Assembly (NCBI RefSeq): GCF_904846075.1
Contig: NZ_CAJGZH010000002.1
Coordinates: 1-64,000, forward strand
Direction of reading: 5' to 3'
DNA length: 64,000 nt
DNA from: Psychrobacter glacincola
GTDB lineage: Bacteria > Pseudomonadota > Gammaproteobacteria > Pseudomonadales > Moraxellaceae
This document shows, one piece after another, positions 46,104 to 53,918 of the stretch (position 1 is its first letter; the number at the start of each line of letters is the position of its first letter). Made by a program: the position numbers and the translations under genes. A model generated the notes under the pieces. It did not search any database. It was not told the DNA's origin and saw nothing but the letters and a program-made list of their open reading frames with translations.

Positions 46104-46487
46104 TTACAAGTGCTCTAAAGATATCTGTTCTGGCGTCTGTCCATCATTCATATACGCTTTAAATATCTCACTTAGCTCACTATCGTCCAAACCTTCCAAT
46201 TCATCGATCGCACTCTTACGCAGCGCACTCAAGCCATCATCATCTGATAGTTGATGCATTTCTTTCTGTACGTCTTTTTTAGTCGTTCTCTTTATTGGTT
46301 TTTTCAATACTTTTGTGGTGACTTTCTTTAATGCTTCTGGTTTTGCTGCTGTGCCTTCGCCTAATTGCTCACGGACGTCTGCGATGTCGACTTCCACTTG
46401 TACGATATGCGAGTCACCATCGTTTAGGTCTGAAAATACGTTAGGGATAAACAAACCACCGTCTTTGATGATTGCGGTATATTGCAC
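46104..46487 (-). CDS. Unidentified small protein downstream of the RelE-like toxin
   Basis: 127 residues starting at GTG (46485-46487) with a strong GGAGG site. The N-terminus MQYTAIIKDGGLFIPNVF looks like a short beta motif of the kind seen in small antitoxin or HicB-like folds. The middle is lysine-rich (KKVTTKVLKKPIKRTTKKDV) and the C-terminus is acidic (ELEGLDDSELSEIFKAYMNDGQ). The final part MNDGQTPEQISLEHL mirrors the antitoxin two genes upstream, whose end reads LNDGQIPIKVTLDDL. It lies 39 bases after the toxin and probably belongs to the same transcript. Function unknown; an accessory antitoxin is one possibility. Confidence 0.7.
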   Translation of the reverse strand: MQYTAIIKDGGLFIPNVFSDLNDGDSHIVQVEVDIADVREQLGEGTAAKPEALKKVTTKVLKKPIKRTTKKDVQKEMHQLSDDDGLSALRKSAIDELEGLDDSELSEIFKAYMNDGQTPEQISLEHL

Positions 46488-46526
46488 TCTATGACCTCCG
46501 TTATTTTTATTCTGTCTGTGTTTTAA

Positions 46527-46814
46527 TTAGGGGTGGCGTGTCGCAAGCGCATCATATACTTTGTTGTTTTCTCTTTTGCCGACTGCTAATACATAAACCA
46601 CCACCACATCATCTTTTACGGTATATACCAGACGATAGCCTACGGTGCGTAGTTTGATTTTATAAGTATCGGTACGTCCCGATAGTTTTGACGCAGGCAC
46701 ATGAGGATTTGACAATCGCTGCTGTAACTTTTTCTTAAACTGCTGCTGAATATTTGGCGCTATCTTTTTCCACTCTTTTAATGCCAAAGGATGAAACTCA
46801 AGATTATAAGTCAT
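46527..46814 (-). CDS. Type II toxin, RelE family
   Basis: A 95-residue RelE-type mRNA interferase candidate. The pattern MTYNLEFHPLALKEWKKI, QQRLSNPHVPASKLSG, YKIKLRTVGYRLVYTV and VYVLAVGKRENNKVY follows the family closely, including the basic residues in the central strands and the AVGKR segment near the active site. The start overlaps the antitoxin stop by 11 bases (antitoxin first), the usual order. If active, it would cleave mRNA in the ribosomal A site; activity is not shown. Confidence 0.9.
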   Translation of the reverse strand: MTYNLEFHPLALKEWKKIAPNIQQQFKKKLQQRLSNPHVPASKLSGRTDTYKIKLRTVGYRLVYTVKDDVVVVYVLAVGKRENNKVYDALATRHP

Positions 46815-47055
46815 CCAAAGTTACCTTTATCGGTATCTGCCCATCATTCAATCGTGCACTAACGGTTTGGCTTAATGCCATGTCGTCCATCGCTTCCATC
46901 ATGCGCTCAAAAACGTCTGTTGAGACTAAGTAAGCCACTGGTTTATTGTGGTTTAAAATAGCAATGGACTCGCCGTCTGACTGTTTAATCAGTGCCGACG
47001 GGTTAGTCTTTAACTCTGAAATACTCGCTGTCTGTGTCGCAAATATCGGTTGCAT
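46804..47055 (-). CDS. Type II antitoxin, Phd/YefM-type N-terminus
   Basis: 83 residues. The N-terminal part SISELKTNPSALIKQSDGESIAILNHNKPVAYLVS is the Phd/YefM DNA-binding fold. The C-terminal DGQIPIKVTLDDL resembles the toxin-wrapping tail of RelB. Its reading frame overlaps the RelE-like toxin, so the pair forms a translationally coupled operon that the antitoxin presumably represses. A REP-like inverted repeat lies about 85 bases upstream. Confidence 0.88.
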   Translation of the reverse strand: MQPIFATQTASISELKTNPSALIKQSDGESIAILNHNKPVAYLVSTDVFERMMEAMDDMALSQTVSARLNDGQIPIKVTLDDL

Positions 47056-47139
47056 GATTCATTCTCCATTAAAATTAAGCTCTAAATATAGGGCTAATTT
47101 TAGCACGAAAATTAGGTCTTATTTGTTAATCTATATATT

Positions 47140-47209
47140 TTGTAGGGTGCGCCTCGCGCACCTTTAAATATAATTTACATATCATCGGTGCGCTGGGCGC
47201 ACCCTACAA
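47140..47209. repeat. REP-like inverted repeat
   Basis: Two 23-base arms, starting TTGTAGGGTGCGCC and ending GGGCGCACCCTACAA, match at 21 positions and enclose about 24 AT-rich bases. The GTAGGGTGCG motif at outer ends is common in dispersed intergenic palindromes of many proteobacteria. It abuts the stop codon of the next gene and occurs once in this window. Confidence 0.8.
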
Positions 47210-48352
47210 CTACTTTGAGCCTTTATTAAATGAACTTAATAATCCTGTCAATTGTTCAAGACCATCAAAAGTTGCTGGCATTTGGTCTTCAGTAGCCACG
47301 ATAGGAGCAAAAATAACACTCTCGAACCTTTCAAAGCTTTCTTTCATTCCTTCTCTTAGTCCCTTAGTGTCAGAATCGTAGTTATGTATAAACTGACAGA
47401 GAGTGAGACGTAAATCTATTTGCAGTATTTGTGATTTGATAGATCTAACGTTAACCAATGATATTTTAAAAAAATAAAGAAGTATGAAAAGGAACAAAAC
47501 CGTTGAGATAGTAACTATGACAAATATTGGGTTCTCAAAGCTATTAGCACTTAAGTAATAAGCTGACCAGATAGATTTTGAGACTATAAGTAAAACTATT
47601 ACAGCCATCAGACCATAATATATATAACCTTGACTATTCAATTCTTTTTTCTTCTGTTTTCTAAGTGTTCTGAAGCCATTTGACAAGCCAACAAAGTTAT
47701 ATTCACTTTTTTGGTTGTTTAAGGTTTCCTGTATTTCTCTAATGTCCTGTTTCAATAGAATATTTTTTCTATTTTCTTCCTCAATTAGATCTTGATGTTC
47801 ATGCAAATTATTAATAGTTTGGATGACTGAACTATCGAGGCGTCGATTCAAATGTCTTGAGAATACTTCTTGTGGAATGATATACCATAAATAACAGAGT
47901 TTATTTAAACTATCATATGTCAGTGTATAAGAGTAAGACTGTAAGCTTGTTACTGCCTGCTCAAAAAAAGATCTATGTGTTTCAAAAGTAGTTATCAATG
48001 AAGCTTCATATATGTCTGCTAGTAATACTATATATATCGACTCTATGACTTTTCTAACTAAACTAGCTCGAGGTTTCTCTTGCTTAGAAAAATCATACAG
48101 ATTTTTATTGTCTTCCGCTAAGGCGTTATCATTCGGTGCAACACCTATTTTTTCCCAGTTATGATACTTGAGATCAATACTATCTAAAATAGATAGATTT
48201 TTTTTGTTCTTACTATCTAATATACTGAGTACAGCTTTAACTAGGTCATTTGTTTCTGTGCTTAAATCTAAATATTCAGAATGTTTGTGTATCTGGTTTT
48301 CAAACTTTCGCTTTAGGTTTTCAAATTGAGGGCTTTTATAAGGAAAGATCAT
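47210..48352 (-). CDS. Unidentified coiled-coil membrane protein between nrdA and nrdB
   Basis: With ATG 48350-48352 (MIFPYKSPQFENLKRKF; GAGAT before it) the protein has 380 residues; a longer frame adds 25 unlikely residues. About 1-190 are helical and soluble-looking. About 195-245 form a charged coiled coil (NLHEHQDLIEEENRKNILLK and following). Two membrane spans follow (YIYYGLMAVIVLLIVSKSIW and NPIFVIVTISTVLFLFILLYFF), then about 85 residues, probably cytoplasmic. The gene is clearly more AT-rich than nrdA and nrdB, which suggests later acquisition. I do not recognise the family. It lies 86 bases after the nrdA stop, perhaps in the same transcript. Confidence 0.75.
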   Translation of the reverse strand: MIFPYKSPQFENLKRKFENQIHKHSEYLDLSTETNDLVKAVLSILDSKNKKNLSILDSIDLKYHNWEKIGVAPNDNALAEDNKNLYDFSKQEKPRASLVRKVIESIYIVLLADIYEASLITTFETHRSFFEQAVTSLQSYSYTLTYDSLNKLCYLWYIIPQEVFSRHLNRRLDSSVIQTINNLHEHQDLIEEENRKNILLKQDIREIQETLNNQKSEYNFVGLSNGFRTLRKQKKKELNSQGYIYYGLMAVIVLLIVSKSIWSAYYLSANSFENPIFVIVTISTVLFLFILLYFFKISLVNVRSIKSQILQIDLRLTLCQFIHNYDSDTKGLREGMKESFERFESVIFAPIVATEDQMPATFDGLEQLTGLLSSFNKGSK

Positions 48353-48438
48353 AGTTATCTCGATATTAGTAGATAAATATATGATAACAGCGTACAGCGG
48401 ATTTAGCTCAAAAGCTAAACCCGCCATCCATCAATAGC

Positions 48439-50715
48439 CTAAATCTTACATGCACCGCCAGCACAATCATCTTCCATATCCGCTTGGGCATCGTTCGCAC
48501 CATCACGGGTGTTGTGATAATACAACGTCTTCACGCCAAGCTTATACGCGTTTAGTAAATCCTTAAGCAATATCTTCATTGGTACACGACCGCCTTCATA
48601 ACGAACGGGATCGTAGTTGGTATTGGCAGAGATACTTTGATCGACGAATTTCTGCATGACAGCGACCAGCCGTAGGTAACCGTCATTGTTTGGCATTTGC
48701 CATAGTAGCTCATACTGATTTTTTAGCTTATCAATCTCAGGCACGACTTGCTTTAGGATGCCGTCCTTTGACGCTTTGATAGACACCAAACCACGTGGTG
48801 GCTCGATACCGTTGGTCGCGTTGGCGATCTGACTAGAGGTCTCAGACGGCATCAAGGCGGTTAGGGTAGAGTTGCGCAGACCGTGAGTGGTGATTTCAGT
48901 ACGTAGGGTTTCCCAATCGAGATGTAGCGGCTCTTGGCAGATTTTATCCAAATCTTTTTTGTACGTATCAATCGGCAAGATACCTTGCGAGTACGTCGTC
49001 TCATTGAACGCAGGGCAAGCGCCTTGCTCTTTTGCCAATTTGTTTGACGCTTTCAAGAGATAAAATTGCAACGCTTCAAATGTTTGATGGGTGAGACCCA
49101 ATGCTGAGTCGTCTGAATAGCGCACGCCATTCTTAGCAAGGTAATACGCATAGTTAATAACGCCCACACCGAGTGTACGACGACGCATGCTGCCATTTTG
49201 AGCCGCTTTAACTGGATAGTCTTGATAATCAAGCAGGGCATCAAGCGCACGGACGATTAGCTCAGCTGGTTCTTCGATGTCGCTGACGTTGTCGACTTTA
49301 CCCAAGTTGACCGCTGATAGCGTACAAAGCGCGATTTCGCCTTCTTCGTCATTGATATTATCAAGTGGCTTGGTCGGTAGGGCAATTTCCATACATAGGT
49401 TTGACTGACGAATCGGCGCAACCGTTGGGTCAAATGGGCTATGCGTATTGCAATGATCGACGTTTTGGATGTAGATACGACCCGTGCTCGCACGTTCTTG
49501 CATCATTAGGCTGAACAAATCAGCGGCTGGGATTTGACGGCTACGAATGCTTGGGTCATTTTCGTACTTGGTGTATAGCTCTTCGAATTTGTCTTGATCT
49601 TCAAAGAACGCATCATACAAGCCCGGCGTGTCACCTGGTGAGAATAGCGAGATGTCTTGACCTTTGATGAGGCGCGTGTACATCGTTTTATTTAGCTGTA
49701 CGCCGTAATCCATATGACGCACACGGTTGTCTTCCACGCCGCGGTTGTTTTTAAGTACCAATAATGACTCAACTTCTAAATGCCACAATGGGTAAAACAA
49801 CGTCGCTGCACCGCCACGGACGCCGCCTTGTGAGCAGCATTTAACAGCTGTCTGAAACAGTTTATAGAATGGGATACAACCGGTATGCTGTGCTTCGCCG
49901 CCACGAATAGGGCTACCAAGGGCGCGGATGCGACCCGCGTTGATGCCGATACCAGCACGCTGTGACACATAGCGTACGATGGCGCTGGTGGTCGCGTTGA
50001 TAGAATCTAGGCTATCACCACATTCGATCAATACGCATGAGCTAAACTGACGCGATGGGGTACGCACTCCTGCCATAATAGGTGTTGGTAGCGAGATTTT
50101 GAATTGCGACGTCGCATCGTAAAAACGCTTTACGTAGTCCAAACGATCTGATTTGTCATAACGGCTAAACAAACACATACCAACCAGCATGTACAAGAAC
50201 TGCGGGCTTTCAAAGACGGTCTTGTTGACACGGTCTTGGACGAGGTATTTACCTGCCATTTGCTCAACAGCGGCATAAGCAAGGTTCATATCGCGCCAGT
50301 GATCAAGATATGCTTCTAATTCATCAAACTCAGCACGGCTATAATCAGCTAGGATATGCTGATCGTATTTACCAGCGTCGGTCAGTTTTTTGACATGATC
50401 ATAAAGGTGCGGCGGGGTGAATTTATTGTAAGCAATTTTACGCAGATGGAAAATCGCCAAACGCGCAGCCAAATACTGATAATCAGGCGTATCTTCAGAG
50501 ATAAGATCTGCTGCTGACTTGATGATGGTCTCGTGAATATCGCGAGTCTTGATACCTTCATAAAACTGAATGTGCGACTTTAGCTCAACTTGCGACACAG
50601 ACACATTATCCAAATTGTGAGCTGCCCACTCGATTACCTTATGAATTTTATCCAAATCAATAAGCTCTAATCGTCCGTCACGTTTGGTCACTTTGATTTT
50701 GTCGATGTGTGTCAT
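48439..50715 (-). CDS. nrdA: Ribonucleoside-diphosphate reductase class Ia, alpha subunit
   Basis: Catalytic subunit that reduces ribonucleoside diphosphates. The N-terminal ATP-cone (about 1-95; IKVTKRDGRLELIDLDKIHKVIEWA) gives dATP feedback inhibition. Active-site cysteines lie in RQFSSCVLIECGDS, QSNLCMEIALP and LCTLSAVNLGK. The radical-chain tyrosines are near the C-terminus, and the tail ends in the redox pair CAGGACKI. Length 758 compared with 761 in E. coli. AGAGGGC precedes the ATG. Two sequences resembling NrdR boxes lie about 175-220 bases upstream. nrdB follows only after a 2.3-kb accessory insert. Confidence 0.98.
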   Translation of the reverse strand: MTHIDKIKVTKRDGRLELIDLDKIHKVIEWAAHNLDNVSVSQVELKSHIQFYEGIKTRDIHETIIKSAADLISEDTPDYQYLAARLAIFHLRKIAYNKFTPPHLYDHVKKLTDAGKYDQHILADYSRAEFDELEAYLDHWRDMNLAYAAVEQMAGKYLVQDRVNKTVFESPQFLYMLVGMCLFSRYDKSDRLDYVKRFYDATSQFKISLPTPIMAGVRTPSRQFSSCVLIECGDSLDSINATTSAIVRYVSQRAGIGINAGRIRALGSPIRGGEAQHTGCIPFYKLFQTAVKCCSQGGVRGGAATLFYPLWHLEVESLLVLKNNRGVEDNRVRHMDYGVQLNKTMYTRLIKGQDISLFSPGDTPGLYDAFFEDQDKFEELYTKYENDPSIRSRQIPAADLFSLMMQERASTGRIYIQNVDHCNTHSPFDPTVAPIRQSNLCMEIALPTKPLDNINDEEGEIALCTLSAVNLGKVDNVSDIEEPAELIVRALDALLDYQDYPVKAAQNGSMRRRTLGVGVINYAYYLAKNGVRYSDDSALGLTHQTFEALQFYLLKASNKLAKEQGACPAFNETTYSQGILPIDTYKKDLDKICQEPLHLDWETLRTEITTHGLRNSTLTALMPSETSSQIANATNGIEPPRGLVSIKASKDGILKQVVPEIDKLKNQYELLWQMPNNDGYLRLVAVMQKFVDQSISANTNYDPVRYEGGRVPMKILLKDLLNAYKLGVKTLYYHNTRDGANDAQADMEDDCAGGACKI

Positions 50716-50888
50716 GTTGCCCTCTTAAGTTGATAACTTGGTAATTATTTATAATGTTGCTTATAGTGATGCTGCACAGTCAGTAAACGGCAGGCATTCT
50801 TTATAATGCTACGATGCTTGCGCCGCGATAGGTGTTTTTTTAGGCAAAAATCTACCGCTACTCATAGTGACAATTAAATTCACTGAGT

Positions 50889-50934
50889 ACTACATATAGC
50901 GTGTTTGTTAGTAGGTAGGCACAATATAGCGGGA
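50889..50934 (-). promoter_or_regulatory. Possible paired NrdR boxes upstream of nrdA
   Basis: 50889-50904 (ACTACATATAGCGTGT) and 50919-50934 (GCACAATATAGCGGGA) each match about 10 of 16 positions of the NrdR consensus, and their ATAT cores are 30 bases apart, close to the usual three helical turns. Matches are partial. The rest of the gap 50716-51165 shows no gene. Confidence 0.35.
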
Positions 50935-51165
50935 AAATTTTGAAAATACTATATTGATTTTAGCATCAAACTATGTTGCTGTGAGGTTGTGCTGTGTCCG
51001 AATTTTAGCAAAGGACGATGGGGTAAGGGTTAGACGCGATTGACTCAAATAATAAGTTTTTTGTAAAAATCGTAGGATCATTTGCTTTTCATTCGCGAGT
51101 AAATGACCCACCAATAAGGGGATATAGAACAATAATCATGAGGGCGCAGATTGTACAGCAAACCA

Positions 51166-51209
51166 CAAAAAATCGCCACCCGTATGTGATTAATAGCGAG
51201 TGACGATTT
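51166..51209 (-). terminator. Terminator after the DUF493 gene
   Basis: On the minus strand, AAATCGTCAC and GTGGCGATTT pair over ten bases with one wobble, followed by a six-T run, about 45 bases after the stop codon. Confidence 0.7.
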
Positions 51210-51252
51210 CGACGGAAAAGCAGCTGGCTTTTTTTAAACGACAATTATCTGT

Positions 51253-51645
51253 TTATACGACCAAACGGACTGTTTTGGCAGCGTCGAGTGAGGCATACAG
51301 TACATTGACCTGATCGGCTGCTGTAAGATATAGATTGACCCGTGCTGAATGGAAGCGACCCGTTTTAGACGGTTTCACTTCTATCGAGGCCAAATCGAAA
51401 TCAGGGAACTGACTGCCCAAAATAAGCTTCACTTCATTGAGTAAGTTCTCACGCTCGCCTTCATGACCAATGATGCTAAGTGGATAGTTCATTGGAAAGT
51501 CCCAGAGCTCAGGATTTTGAATATCCGTCCTTTTGCCTGTGATCACACCTTGATTGGGCGTTAGGTTGGTCATTTTTACTGATTTTTCATTTGCTGGTGC
51601 TTGGTTGTTGTTTTGATTGGTGCTGTCTTTTGGATCGTCAGTCAT
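51253..51645 (-). CDS. DUF493 (YbeD-like) protein
   Basis: 130 residues with about 45 polar N-terminal residues, then LWDFPMNYPLSIIGHEGERENLLNEVKLILG and SIEVKPSKTGRFHSARVNLYLTAADQVNVLYASLDAAKTVRLVV, the conserved ACT-like fold of the YbeD family (UPF0250). E. coli YbeD has 87 residues, so the polar head is extra. In E. coli the family gene sits beside lipB; here lipB is 50 kb away in the window. GAGGC lies before the ATG. Confidence 0.92.
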   Translation of the reverse strand: MTDDPKDSTNQNNNQAPANEKSVKMTNLTPNQGVITGKRTDIQNPELWDFPMNYPLSIIGHEGERENLLNEVKLILGSQFPDFDLASIEVKPSKTGRFHSARVNLYLTAADQVNVLYASLDAAKTVRLVV

Positions 51646-51829
51646 GATGTGTGCCTCGCTTTATTAAATGTTAGCTATTAGCATAAGAGCTTTATTCACC
51701 ATTTATAGTGGCACTAAACTTATAATTCAAGTGCTAAAATGGCAATGACAGTATGCTATGGATCACTGTGTTCTGTCATAAATTTTGCTCAGTCATCCAT
51801 GATAATCAAATGTTAATACACATATCAGC

Positions 51830-52528
51830 TCATTTTTTATAAGCACAAACAGCGACATAATCCCCACGGTCATAGCCTTCGATGACTTCTTGCACCTTGT
51901 CATTGGCATACATAGGATGGGTCAGTAAGGTCTGCGCATACTCAAAATCGACGAAACCATTGGCTTGCATCAGCGCGATTTTTTCATCAGAGGTGCGCCA
52001 ATTTGCTGATTTAACCAGCTCAATAGGATAGGGATCAGCAGGAGAGATATGCGCAAGTAGCGGATGCTCCCAAGTATTTAATGAGCTGGCCAAATTATAT
52101 AAGCTGGCAAAACCGCTTTCTTTTGGCACATCGATAACAATCAATTTGCCGCCGGTTTTTAAGGCATCAAATGCCTTTTTAATACAGATATCCAAATCGT
52201 TGATGTAGCTGACACTGCCGTTAAACATGATGATATCAAACTTATTTGGCTCAATATCGCAAGTCTCGGCAGGACTAATATCCACTTGTAAGCCGCGCTT
52301 TTTAGCGATTTCAGCCATGTCTTTAGAAGGCTCAATGCCGTGCCTGATATGGATATCATAATCCTGCGCCAATAGTGACTCAAACAGTCCACTACCGCAG
52401 CCGATAGACAATATCTCACTATCCTTATCTAAGAAATGCGCGACCAGCTTTAGCTCACTGGTCAGTAAGTTTTGGTTGTCAAAAAACCAGCTGTCATACG
52501 CGCTTGCATGTTCATCAAATGCTGCCAT
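51830..52528 (-). CDS. Class I SAM-dependent methyltransferase
   Basis: 232 residues. Motif I is EILSIGCGSGLFESLLA (about 39-55), the acidic loop after strand two is GIEPSKDMAEIAKKRG, and FDIIMFNGSVSYIND with ALKTGGKLIVIDVPKE are the later Rossmann strands. Substrate not evident. It lies in the same direction as tenA, 112 bases after its stop, so the riboswitch ahead of tenA may control both genes; that would hint at a thiamine link, but this is inference. The start codon is preceded by AAGGAGAAACATC. Confidence 0.87.
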   Translation of the reverse strand: MAAFDEHASAYDSWFFDNQNLLTSELKLVAHFLDKDSEILSIGCGSGLFESLLAQDYDIHIRHGIEPSKDMAEIAKKRGLQVDISPAETCDIEPNKFDIIMFNGSVSYINDLDICIKKAFDALKTGGKLIVIDVPKESGFASLYNLASSLNTWEHPLLAHISPADPYPIELVKSANWRTSDEKIALMQANGFVDFEYAQTLLTHPMYANDKVQEVIEGYDRGDYVAVCAYKK

Positions 52529-52640
52529 GATGTTTCTCCTTGAGTGTGTCCATTATTATGTTTAGGGTTAAGTTAAATTTTATTTATAATAAATATGGTA
52601 TATAAAAGTATTTGCCATAAAGCTAGCACTTTGCATAGGG

Positions 52641-53297
52641 CTAGGACAGATCAAGCGCTTGTTGCCAAAAATTCACTTCCATACGTGAAGCAGTATTAAA
52701 TAACTGTTGGAATTTGTCTGCCTGAGCGGGGTTAGCCTGTGCTAGTAGCGTATTAATCTGCGCTTCATTCTGCGCGGTAATCGCTTGAAATTCGTCACTG
52801 GCAAAGACATCAATCCATGGCTGGTAAGGATTGTCCGCGACAAAACCTTGTTCTTTAATGCGTTTGCCAATTTCGCCATAGCCCATCAAACAAGGAGCAA
52901 TTGCCGCATAAAGCTCAGCTAATGAGCCTGACATGGCAGCGTCCAATAGGTAGCGGCTATAGGCAATAGTCACGGCAGATTCAGAAGCGCTTTCTACTTC
53001 TTTAAGTGGGATGTCCCACTCATGACATAAATCGAGATACATGCCAATTTCCATATCTAGCATGGCATTGATGCCTGCTTGACCGACTCGCATTTGTGCC
53101 AGCGTATCACTCCTATACACGCTCAACGCCATCACACGGGTATAGTGAATAAGATATAAATAGTCTTGCACAAGATAGTGACGAAAGCTGTCAGGGGCGA
53201 GCGTACCTGCTGTTAGCTGTTTGACAAAATCATGCTGAATGTAGTCATCCCATGTGGGGCAATGGTGGCGTAATGTTTGGTAGTTCATAGTGTTCAC
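52641..53297 (-). CDS. tenA: Aminopyrimidine aminohydrolase / thiaminase II (TenA)
   Basis: Hydrolyses amino-pyrimidine breakdown products of thiamine to feed hydroxymethylpyrimidine salvage. The helical 218-residue protein has the family residues: acidic D45 in YLVQDYLYLIHYTRV, nucleophile C136 in AAIAPCLMGYGEIG and E207 in ASRMEVNFW, so it should be catalytically complete. It is preceded by a TPP riboswitch and an intrinsic terminator, which support the thiamine role. The first ATG is used; a second Met at residue 4 is possible. Confidence 0.95.
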   Translation of the reverse strand: MNTMNYQTLRHHCPTWDDYIQHDFVKQLTAGTLAPDSFRHYLVQDYLYLIHYTRVMALSVYRSDTLAQMRVGQAGINAMLDMEIGMYLDLCHEWDIPLKEVESASESAVTIAYSRYLLDAAMSGSLAELYAAIAPCLMGYGEIGKRIKEQGFVADNPYQPWIDVFASDEFQAITAQNEAQINTLLAQANPAQADKFQQLFNTASRMEVNFWQQALDLS

Positions 53298-53353
53298 TTA
53301 CTGTTATAAAATGCGAGTAAGCAAAGAGTAGGAGGTGATCAGTGAGCAGGCAC

Positions 53354-53392
53354 AAAAAAACCTTACCAGATTATATGAATAAACTGGCAAGG
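53354..53392 (-). terminator. Riboswitch-controlled terminator upstream of tenA
   Basis: On the minus strand CCTTGCCAG and CTGGTAAGG pair around a 14-base loop and are followed by seven Ts. It lies between the TPP aptamer and the tenA ATG, where TPP binding would be expected to favour termination. Confidence 0.85.
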
Positions 53393-53438
53393 CTTGCTTA
53401 GCAATGTATGCTTAAGAGGTGTGCTATAAAATGTCACG

Positions 53439-53542
53439 CTTGTTTCCTACGTCAGTGCTAACTGCATCAGGTTCGCGGGTAACTCTCAGCCATGATTTTG
53501 AATTGTAGTTAAAGCATCAAAAATCAAAGCACCCCGACAAGG
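53439..53542 (-). promoter_or_regulatory. TPP riboswitch (THI element)
   Basis: The minus strand shows the conserved aptamer parts in order: TCGGGGTGC, GCTGAGAGTTACCCG, GAACCTGATGCAGTTAG and ACTGACGTAGGAAACAAG, with CTTGT/ACAAG closing P1. It senses thiamine pyrophosphate and controls tenA through the terminator at 53354. The remaining parts of the 53298-53918 gap show no gene. Confidence 0.95.
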
Positions 53543-53918
53543 TTTATTTTTCAGAAATAAATATAAAGTTTATATAAGTTTAAACTGCTCGTACTTAAGC
53601 AATCGGCTCTATGGTAGACGAATTCAGTTATCATTAGCAAGTGATGCGCAAAAAACCATGAATAAAGGTTGTCTTACAAGCGTAAATAGGCAAGTTTTTA
53701 CCTTTTATTAAGCTGATCAAGTACCACGAGAATGGTGAAAGAAATCACTATTTTCAAATGTATTTTTTATTCATAAACGCTCTACGATTGCCTATATTAT
53801 TTAGCTACCCGACGGTAGGATATTAAAAAATATCTTATAAATTAAGGCAACATGTTTATGGGACACTGTCTCATTTAGCATTGATTAATTTATGCTTTAT
53901 AATCATTCAGCTAAGAGG

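Noticed and set aside
46027..48438. Prophage or integron between nrdB and nrdA
   Set aside because: No integrase, structural phage gene, attachment-site repeats or cassette sites are visible; only a toxin-antitoxin pair and two unknown genes.
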